From: Lineus longissimus
Lineage: Eukaryota > Nemertea > Pilidiophora > Heteronemertea > Lineidae
Assembly (NCBI RefSeq): GCF_910592395.1
Contig: NC_088325.1
Coordinates: forward strand, 9,982,109 to 10,046,108
Length of the DNA: 64,000 nt
Reading direction: 5' to 3'
Each line of letters starts with the position of its first letter. The stretch's first letter is position 1. This document shows, one piece after another, positions 56,201 through 64,000 of the stretch. The translations under genes and the position numbers were made by a program. The notes beneath the pieces were generated by a model. It was not told the DNA's origin. It did no database searches and was given only the letters and a program-made list of their open reading frames with translations.

Positions 56201-57856
56201 GTGTTCTCTTGATTTATATGTTACTTGATGTCCTTCAGAATCACTGGGAAGCGTCGAAGGTTTGACGATGTTTCAAATTCCGTAAACCTATTCCGCTACT
56301 GTCGCCGCTTCACCAAACTTGTTTTTGATTGCAGCTTTCATGAATTTTTAGGCAGATTCTCTTTGCAAAAACATATTACTAAAATAAAACTAAAGTGATC
56401 GTTCGACATACTTACAAGTATGCAATCGTTAGTTTTGCATTGGTTGTTAAATTTTTGGGGAGTTTTTGCCGATGTTGATGCATCCCGAAACATCTATTTC
56501 AGCACCGGGACGCAAGAAACCTATATATAGTAGAGAAAATAGCCAACATCCTCTACTGGTATGTTTTGATAATTTTTTGGCACGTTAGTCTGTCGGTTTT
56601 GATAAGAATGGAAAAAGAGGGGCTTTGCTGTGCCATGGAAAAGTTGGAAGCATGATAGTCTGCTGTAAAGTTGTGATGAAATCCTTGGTAATAAGAACCA
56701 GTTGCGATATTTACTTTATAAACATCTCAGATCGTGGTATCAGAGGATTTGGAAATTTCTTCCTTGGCTTTGACCGTCTGTGCCTGCGTGATCTTTCAGA
56801 AGTGTTGGTCATGAGGGCTTGGCTTTCCAATTTTGTCAGTTTTGCTTGGCCAGCTTTGAAGTTCTGTGGTTTGATGACCCTGCAAAAATCTTCCAGTGCT
56901 GTCATCGAATGATTTCATTTGTGTCTTCATCTTCGGTGGTCAGTAGGTCTGCATATGCTTTGAAAATGGTTTCAGGAATATTGTTCAGCATGCTTTGAAG
57001 TTGTGTACCCAGATTGCCCAGCTAGAACGTTGCAGTGACGTCATCAGTGCATGTTTTGTTGGTCTTGAGGCTTTGGGCTGCTGAAAACTTTTGGACCTGA
57101 TGGCCCTGTAGATATATTACAGTGACGTCGTCAAAGGCTTTCTTTTCTTGATTCATTTTTCGTGGTCAATAGGTCTGAACGAGTTTCAAAAAAGGTTTTT
57201 AGAACTTTGTTTAGCATGCTCGGAAGTTGCGTACTGAGATTGCCTGCTAGAATGTTGCAGTGACATCATCTAATATGTTCATTGGCCCCCCTGTGCCTTG
57301 GGCTTTTGAAAACATTCGGCCAGCTTTCAAGTTATTTGCTAGATGGCCCTGTAAAAATATTGCAGTGACCTCATCAAATGCTTTCATTGGTCTTGAGGCC
57401 CTGGGCTTTCGAAAACATTTCGGCAAGCTTCAATTCATTTGCTAGATGGTCCTGTACAAGTTTTACAGTGACGTCATCTAATGCTTTCTTTGGACCTCCT
57501 CATTCATGATCTTTTGGTGTGGGGCTTTCGAAAACATTTTGGTCAGCTTCAAGATATTTGCTAGATATTCAAGGTGAATTTCCAATTTAAAACAAATAAG
57601 CATGGAGCCACTGACTTTGCTCACCTTGAATTGACAGTACGACTGACAAAACCACCTAAAAAATCTGTCATGAGGATTTGTCCTGATTTCGTTTTAATGC
57701 AATATTTCCATATGTGATGAAAGTAAATTTGTAGCTACATGTAGAGGGCTATGAGTATGGGTGGCTATATAACTATTCGAATTTGGAAATGGGGTGTTTT
57801 TTAATAATTCAGTGTTTTTCTACCTTGCAGCACCTGGGGCAGTCGGAGACATGTAA
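53110..57856 (+). CDS. Unknown small multi-pass Cys-rich membrane protein, 3' part of a gene (4 exons)
   Basis: Exons 53110-53256, 54192-54374, 54816-54926 and, less surely, 57831-57856 join in phase 1 at every junction and read to a TAA. The first three each pair a Cys-bearing stretch with one hydrophobic helix: SYVCMITGPIMGCCLVGMII; VLIAKIVFGICLGTGAVCLI; LIAASCVGVLTGGVIIVSSI. The 5' exons were not found; the first exon takes its acceptor from the 113-bp array. The family is not recognised. The exons could be one multi-pass protein or alternative membrane anchors of an upstream gene. Receptor exon 6 at 39656 has the same phase and a similar Cys-then-helix layout. A polyadenylation hexamer lies at 58014-58019. 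Confidence 0.5.
53281..53471. mobile_element. 191-bp MITE with 34-bp inverted repeats
   Basis: Left end TGTGACCCACCACGACAAAA.. and right end, read inverted, agree at 33 of 34 positions. It sits 25 nt after the donor of the exon at 53110. Confidence 0.9.
53767..54080. mobile_element. Fold-back-type repeat, copy 2 of 2
   Basis: Same orientation and same landmarks as 28366-28660, with CACCAAAACCGCTCAGGTGG against CCACCCTCGCGGCTTTGGCG. It lies in the intron before the exon at 54192. Confidence 0.85.
54192..54374 (+). CDS. Transmembrane exon B
   Basis: Encodes TCPAPDPKKIATAAVKKVLI, AKIVFGICLGTGAVCLIALL, then VQSVSDSNCKIPSSRACACA. A lysine-rich segment precedes the helix. The acceptor is CTTTTTCATTTCAG and the donor GCAA|GTAAGT, phase 1 in and out. 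Confidence 0.68.
54816..54926 (+). CDS. Transmembrane exon C
   Basis: Encodes CECALPQSDLIAASCVGVLT, then GGVIIVSSIFLAKVFL. The acceptor is GGTTTTTTTTCAG and the donor TTGC|GTAAGT, phase 1 in and out. Confidence 0.68.
54953..55121 (-). mobile_element. Pogo-like MITE, copy 9, reverse orientation
   Basis: Reads GAAACCTCCCTTAGCAGACA at the left and TTGAGAGGTTCAACTGA at the right on the plus strand. It begins 26 nt after the donor of a transmembrane exon (54926). Confidence 0.85.
55122..56700. other. No recognised gene
   Basis: Minus-strand frames of 133, 94 and 85 codons lie here, without a recognised domain or splice pattern. They may be remains of a mobile element. Confidence 0.4.
56720..57570. 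repeat. Degenerate tandem repeat of about 110-120 bp (6-7 units)
   Basis: Recurring landmarks: GTTGCAGTGACGTCATC, TGGTCTTGAGGC, GGGCTTTCGAAAACATTT, GCTAGATGGCCCTGTA. Units are strongly diverged at the left edge. Several carry TGACGTCA-like motifs. Confidence 0.75.
57831..57856 (+). CDS. Possible tiny terminal exon D
   Basis: After GTTTTTCTACCTTGCAG the phase-1 reading gives PGAVGDM and TAA. The acceptor is good and the phase fits, but eight codons are too few to confirm it. Confidence 0.35.
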
Positions 57857-58324
57857 ATACACTGATGAGCAGACAAGTTCTTGTTTAGTTCAGCAAGATG
57901 AAAACGACATACTTAAAAACGATGAAAATGAAAACACTTGATTGCGCTCCCTTCAGGTGTTGTCAAATGTTTTCAGCATCGAGTGCAACAACGGTCTTTT
58001 TGACACAGCACCAAATAAATCGGTCAACAACCAAACCCACATCATCAACAGGCACTGAGCATCACCGACGATTGACTAATGATGATGACGATGTAAAGAT
58101 AATAAAAAAAATATTTTAGCCTTGGGCACACATGACAGACAAAACATTGTTCTTGGTGAAAATCTCCATATTTTTGAAAAATCATTGTTGTGGAACGTTT
58201 GTCTTTGTTTTGTCATTTTGCTCGTTGTTTGCGAATTACTTTACTGTAAACCTGGCAATATTCAGGGTCAATTCATTACATTTTCATGAAATCGCGATCT
58301 GGATTTAATTTTAGTGAGATTTTT

Positions 58325-59250
58325 AGCTCACCTGGGTGAGCCTATGTTGTCACGTCTTGTCCGTCGTCTGTCTGTTGTTCGTTGTCCGTCAACAATGGTG
58401 GCACGTTTGCTCACTGTCGAGTCTAGAAAGTTGAAACTTGGTGTGTGGATGTCTTATGACAACATGACGTGACACACAATAAATCATCGCCGTATAACCT
58501 ACTTTCTGGGCTCCAAAAGTGGCCATCTTTGAAAACTTTATTTTGGCAATATCTAATGAATGTTGATAGATGTAGCTAGAACCATGACATTTTTACTGTC
58601 AATACTTCTGATGAGACTTCTTGACACAATATCCAAGTTTTTTGATTTGGCCTACTTTTGAAGGTCGCATGTTCAAACCCTAAAATTTCAGCAAAGGTGG
58701 CGCATTTCGTCATCAATTGTCTTAGACTCTTCAAATTTGGTATGTAGATACCTATTGGGCATCTGAACATATCAACAAAACTCAGGTCAGTGTGACCTAC
58801 TTTTCAGGTGTAAGTAGGCCAGGTCATAAAACCTCAATGTCACTCGTATATCAAGACTCCTTCACTGTGTGACCTTCAAAGTGTCATTGTATATCATTGA
58901 TTGATAATGGATATGATCAAGCTTAACATTGTGCTGATAACATTATGACCTTGACCTAGTTTCCAAGGTCAGAAAGGCCAAACTCTAAAATTTCACTACT
59001 ATTTGTCACAGATTCTTCCAATTTTATGTGTAGACACCTATTGGGCATCTGTACCAGTTGACCCTAATTAGGTCAAGTGTGACCTTATTTTGAGCTAGTT
59101 ATCAAGTTTACAGAGGTGAAACTGTTAAAATTGTCATTGATAGTGCCACATTTTGTCTTTTTAAAAAGTCAATTAAACCTCAATGTCTCATTTCATCTAC
59201 CACTAAATGATTTCCAGGTGAGCACAATGTCCCCAGGACATTTCTATAGT
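58325..59250 (+). repeat. AGCTCACC..GTCCGTC repeat family, copy 3
   Basis: Starts TAGCTCACCTGGGTGAGCCT and ends CCAGGTGAGCACAATGTCCC. Shares GTCCGTCAACAATGGTGGCA with copy 1. Confidence 0.88.
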
Positions 59251-61080
59251 GGACACTGTATTTTTGCAATTATCCATAAATGTAAAAAAACCTGAATATG
59301 AAAGGTACTGCATGCTAATATTAATAGATACCTGTGTATATATGTATATATCAATACATATAATCTAATATGTCGACTCTCAGATTGCAAAGACATTGTT
59401 TAATACTACACCAGAGGCTGTGGGTTGCGATTCTGTGCATTGTGTCATGGTCCTTCTATGCTGCTTGTGGAACTGTGATATGCAAAAATTAGTGAATTCT
59501 TGCACTGCAAAAATTAGTGATATCTTGCACAACTTGAAGTTTTTAAATATTGTTTGAAAAAATGGCTGTGAAGAGATGAAGGTGTGTAGGTGATGGTTGA
59601 TAGAGTTATGTGTGTATAGCTAGCTCAATGATTTGCAGATTTTATCCAAGGGGTGATAATTGACTCATTGTATCTGTCTGTTTTTACCATTCAAACAGCA
59701 GGCCTCAAAATGCCATGGTAGGTTTGAACACATAAACCTTTCAAGGACACCTGGAGTGAGATTTGGATCTTTTATCTGTAAAAAGGAATGACTAGACTGC
59801 AGTGTATCGAGGTTTCAGTCAGAATTATTTTTAGGCGTGACGTTTACACGCGGTGCATGTAGTGTGGTCTACCATCTTCATTTTCATGTTATAAGGGAGA
59901 ATCTAAATAATGACACTTTTCCATTCCTTAAATGGAAGAAAATCAGTATTTGTAGAGCATAATATGATGATTTAAATACGTTTAGAAAAGAAATATGTGC
60001 TTAGAATGTAATATAGAATGATACATTTGAGTTCACACAGCACAAGTTATACTATTCATTGGTTATAGAAACATCGCGGGAATATTTTCCAGTCACTTTG
60101 AAAAGACAGTCCTTAAAAGGTTGAATGTGTTCCAAGTCACTCTCTTTTTATTTCATTAGTTACTTGAAAGTGAGATAAATTATGTTTGTTGAAGACTTCT
60201 TAGGTTATTTTGACGAATGGTGGGAGACAACACTTTGATATGTCGCACAATTCAATATTTGTGAATGAAACAGTTAGGTTAAACCCTTTTGTTGCAGATG
60301 ACGTGCGTAGCATGTCATGCACATGTTCCAATCAATGGCGAGTGACGTGCCTAGCACGTCATGTCCTACATCAATTTTTACTTATTAGCACTTGGCCGCA
60401 GCCTCTCTGAACATGCCAAACAGACTGGAAAAAGATGGTTGCAAATACTATAGATAGTGACACTTTTGAATATTATTTGTCTGTTCCTCGCTGTGCACCG
60501 ACTGGCACAGGGTGAAAAATTCCTTCCATGGCTGAAGGGTTAAGACCCGGTATGCTTGGCCTTGAAGATGTTTGCATGATAATAGAAGTTACCCCCTTTT
60601 TACCCCTTCATTACACTTTTATTTCATTAATCACAGATAGCGCTGTGTCAATCAAAGTTAAGGTCGGTAAGCCTAGAGCATTATTTTAAAAGCTTTAATT
60701 TCATTGCAATGAGTTGATGGGGGGGGGGGTTGATATTCAGCTAAAAGGTTTGTTGGGAAATTCTAAAGCATCTTAATATGAACATCTTATCGAAGAAGCT
60801 TGGCTATCAAATTATCTTTTTTGGTTTGTAAACCTCAGAATTTTCATACTGGTTTATTTCGTCAATTTCGCCGTCAATTTCGCAAAAATCTACGAAACAA
60901 ATTTACATATTCACGGTTTTTATTTTGGGGGGACATTATGGTTTCTTCCACTTTTCTAGTTAAAAAATATAGTTTCAGAATCTTTGTTTTTGCGAATTGG
61001 GGTTTTTCGCAAAATCTGTGATAACTGAATGCCTGTATGTCATCGGCACTCGTCGCTGAATAAAACTATAAATATTCATG
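59251..61080. other. No recognised gene
   Basis: AT-rich sequence with a G run at 60719-60729 and a 66-codon frame at 60210; nothing supports a gene. Confidence 0.5.
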
Positions 61081-61102
61081 CATCCAGGTGTATTATAAAT
61101 CG

Positions 61103-62120
61103 GACAGTTTATAAATAACCTGATAACATTGGATATTTGTAAAGACTTTCCTTCACAAGCTCTCTGATTCTCCTGAACCCTTGGTCACAGTGCCAAAACC
61201 ATCAGTTCGGCGAAAACATGTTAATGATCTACAGGATTGATCCCATCAAGGACCCCTCCAGGCCAATGGTTGCACAAATTGGATACTCAGGATGAAAATC
61301 CAACCTGAGGATGAATCCTCACCCTGCCCACAGAGAGTAACGATGGAGCTAAGACAAGAAGATGTAGCAGATATGGATCACATCTTGGAAGAATGTCCTC
61401 TGATTACCAGCCAAGGGAAGGCCTGGCAAGACTCCACAGAAATCTACATCTCTCCAAGAGAAGCTATGGGGAACAGAGATATTTGCAGTGGAATGCAAAT
61501 GAGGAGATGTATTGAAGTGAAAGTGTACATCAGGGGTTTTCAGAGCTTTTGAGGGCGACATTTTACGGCCATTGATATCCTGGCCTATTTCAAGCCTGAC
61601 AGCGCTCCGAGGAAGTGATTGTAGTGTGTCCCACTTGTCCCAATGACAATGACAAACTGGACAAACACGGAGTGACGGGACAAACCTGTCTATCACAAAC
61701 CATGTGACGACTGCACAGCGTGTTACGACTGAGAGACTGAAAACTTCCACAAAGCAAGATTTCTTGGGCAGCGCCGATCAAATTCATGTACGCTAGGAAG
61801 CATCCTGTCATGAACACTGCAAAACGCTAGGAGGCCATCCACATCAGGTTTGTTTATGCTACTCTCAATCGGGATGGAGAATCGGGATCAATCGGGATGG
61901 GATGGAGAAGGATAACACCTTTCCATTGTCTGCAACCTCCTTCTCAAGTCACAAGTAAGAGGAGCCAGCCACACTTGGTACTTAAATCTCCCACCTGAGC
62001 CATCTGGATATGACACCAATACCACAGACAGGATAATGTGACCAAGGGTTCGAAAGAATCTAAAAGCTTTTGAAAGCGAGTCTTTACATATATCTAGAGT
62101 TGTCATGTTATAAACTGACC
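61103..62120. mobile_element. About 1-kb element with long (85-bp) imperfect inverted repeats
   Basis: Left arm 61103-61188 (ACAGTTTATAAATAACCTGA.. to ..GAACCCTTGGTCACA) matches the inverted right arm 62034-62120 (TCAGTTTATAACATGACAAC.. to ..GAACCCTTGGTCACA), about 70 percent by eye. The interior holds the retrotransposon-like frame listed next. Confidence 0.7.
61292..61552 (+). pseudogene. Decayed non-LTR retrotransposon C-terminal fragment
   Basis: An open frame with SPCPQRVTMELRQEDVADMD, then HILEECPLI, then GNRDICSGMQMRRCIEVKV. This resembles the Cys/His-type tail (CPC..D.DHIL..CPL..LYG..DL) found after the reverse transcriptase and RNase H regions of many LINE-type elements in invertebrates. 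No reverse transcriptase is present, so it is a fragment. Confidence 0.5.
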
Positions 62121-62664
62121 AAATCAACAATTAGTGCCAATTTGTAAATACAACATGTATAATATGTATATAGTTGCTATATTTTTATCATAAGTTATGA
62201 CTTTTTTTCATTCATTAGGTTTTTTGGGCGTTATTCATTGAGTGCTGGTAGATTGTTATGCATATATTTAAGTTTATAAACATATATATTCAAGAGCATT
62301 TATTAAACAAGACTTTTTCCGACCTTTTCCGATATCTAGGGACTCGGTGATGGGCTTGGGCATGAATTGTTACCCATTGTTGAGACAGGGTTCCCATGCC
62401 TCAGTTAATTCAAATTATTGCAAAGCAGAATCTGAGGCAAGTTCTAACCAACAGAGACTTCTGACAGAAACCGTCTAAAAAGCGTAACCAAAATAACTGA
62501 GTGTAGGGGCGGGGGTGGGGTAGATTCATATGATGACTTTTGGAAAATGAAATAAGTGTGACTTTTTATCTTGGTCGAACTGCTCCAGAAACTTCTTTGG
62601 CAATCTGAAAGTTTTAACACTTGAATTTACGTCAAAAGTTAATTTTGAGTTTAGATCTGATGAT

Positions 62665-63205
62665 TGATTAGAAACTGTTGTTACTTAGCTTAAACCAACG
62701 TGAGTACCAATTCAAATTTTGTGTGTTCTCACAAGTAGCTGTTTGACAGCTTTGGTAAGTTTATATACCATTTGTTGATATAAATTTGATTTTAAATTAG
62801 GTGATGGATGGCCAACTGTACTTAACTTTGCTAAAAGCAACAAGTGCTAACACAAATTTTGTGTTTTCTTACAAGAAGCTGTTTGACAGCCTTGGTATTA
62901 AGTTTGTATACCATTTGTTGATATAAATTTGATTTTAAATTAGGTGATGGATGGCCAACTGTTCTTAACTTTGCTAAAACCAACAAGTGCTAACAGAAAT
63001 TTTGTGTTTTCTTACAAGAAGCTGTTTGACAGCCTTGGTTAGTTTATATACCATTTGTTGATTTAAATTTGATTTTAACTTAGGTGATGGATGGCCAACT
63101 GTACTTATAACTTTGCTAAAAGCAACCAGTGCCAACACGAATTTTGCGTTTTCTTACAAAAAGCTGTTCAACAGGCTTGGTATAAAGTTTTTATACCATT
63201 TGGTA
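62665..63205. repeat. 141-bp tandem repeat (about 3.5 copies)
   Basis: Unit: GTGATGGATGGCCAACTGTA, CTTAACTTTGCTAAAAGCAA, CAAGTGCTAACACAAATTTT, GTGTTTTCTTACAAGAAGCT, GTTTGACAGCCTTGG, then TATACCATTTGTTGATATAA. The last copy makes the open frame near 63091. Confidence 0.92.
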
Positions 63206-63284
63206 TCACTAGTAATTGGTTTGATGAGAATGACCTTTTCAAACGAATGATGGTCAATTTCTGTGATTTAAAAGTCTCAAAGGA

Positions 63285-63490
63285 AGACTATAGGCAGATA
63301 TCAGGTAGGCCAGATTAAGTTAGACAGAGTCGCCAACAGGTGTCTCTTTTATCTCACAATACAACAAAACAGTGCACGCATGGATGGGAAATATGATTAT
63401 TGCTGAATCAAACAAACCTTGAGCCCCTAGTGTGCATAGTCGCATGAACACTACCAGTTTAGCCCCTTACTCCTGCCTAAAGTCCCCCTT
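63285..63490. mobile_element. Dispersed 220-bp MITE, copy 3 of 3
   Basis: CTATAGGCAGATATCAGGTA, then AGGTGTCTCTTTTATCTCAC and CTTACTCCTGCCTAAAGTCC; more diverged than the other two. Confidence 0.75.
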
Positions 63491-64000
63491 TCACACTATG
63501 TATTACAGAATATAGTCTTTATTAATTCTTGATATTACTCTATTCTCGGTTTTAAACGACCAGTCCGTTGGCCATGCCCCTATCCACGATTATAATACTG
63601 CATAGCCACATTCATGAATGGAGGCATGTTTTCAAGCGCGAATTCTGTCTGGATTGGCTAGTTCAGCAATGAATTGACAGATTTGACGTAACCGGCTGGT
63701 CATCATTCTGGTATTCTAACCAATCACTAGTAATCGTCATCATTTATTCAATAAGCAGCTAAGATAAGATTACACACTGCGGGCCTATGCTCCGAATTGG
63801 CCTGAGCGTTATAGCAATGCTAAATTATGATCGCCTCATTGTTGAAAAGGGGCTGGACAAATTACACGCTAAACTGGTCGTAAAGTATATATATATATAA
63901 ACCGAGAGTAAAGTATGTATAGGAATACTTAGCCTTTGAAGAGTCTGTTGGATCAAGCAAAATCTTTGTTGATAAGATTCCATAACCAATTGCTGCAGTA

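Noticed and set aside
57550-57650. Inverted TCAAGGTGA and TCACCTTGA as a MITE
   Set aside because: The arms are only about ten bases and no second copy was noticed.

Overview
This is eukaryotic DNA: coding exons are short, separated by long AT-rich introns with GT..AG borders, and the space between is full of non-autonomous transposons, SINE-like elements and minisatellites. The repeat mix (CAGTAGAACC-type pogo-like MITEs, AGCTCACC..GTCCGTCGTC repeats, TTAA-flanked MITEs) and the gene content suggest an invertebrate animal, probably marine. The phylum cannot be fixed from the sequence alone. Gene names below rest on recognising the protein family from the translated exons; no database search was run.

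Left third (about 3.7-14.7 kb): two conserved housekeeping-type genes lie head to head with about 1 kb between their start codons. On the minus strand is a RABAC1/PRA1 gene (prenylated Rab acceptor; 5 coding exons, 190 aa, all phases consistent). On the plus strand is a TBCEL gene (tubulin cofactor E-like; 6 coding exons, 457 aa, all phases consistent). TBCEL carries a second, shorter version of its last exon (13849-13966) that would replace the ubiquitin-like domain with an early stop. Several TBCEL introns hold pogo-like MITEs placed within 20 nt of splice sites.

Middle (20.4-40 kb): a plus-strand gene of six detectable coding exons (459 aa), all but one junction in phase 1, encodes a cell-surface receptor: signal peptide, one Ig domain, a Cys-containing N-glycosylated ectodomain I do not recognise, a Thr/Ser stalk of 17-aa repeats, one transmembrane helix and a short tail with an NPAY motif. 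Its last intron is 13 kb and is packed with MITEs, inverted repeats and minisatellites.

Right third (51-58 kb): an array of about 17 copies of a 113-bp unit ends exactly in a coding exon. Each unit carries its own pyrimidine tract, AG and start of a transmembrane-encoding exon; only the last unit continues into a clean open exon with a donor. It is followed by two more phase-1 transmembrane exons and a possible tiny terminal exon. Their joint product is unknown. The rest of 40-64 kb is repeats: AGCTCACC elements, inverted minisatellites, a decayed non-LTR retrotransposon fragment inside a 1-kb inverted repeat, and a 141-bp tandem array.
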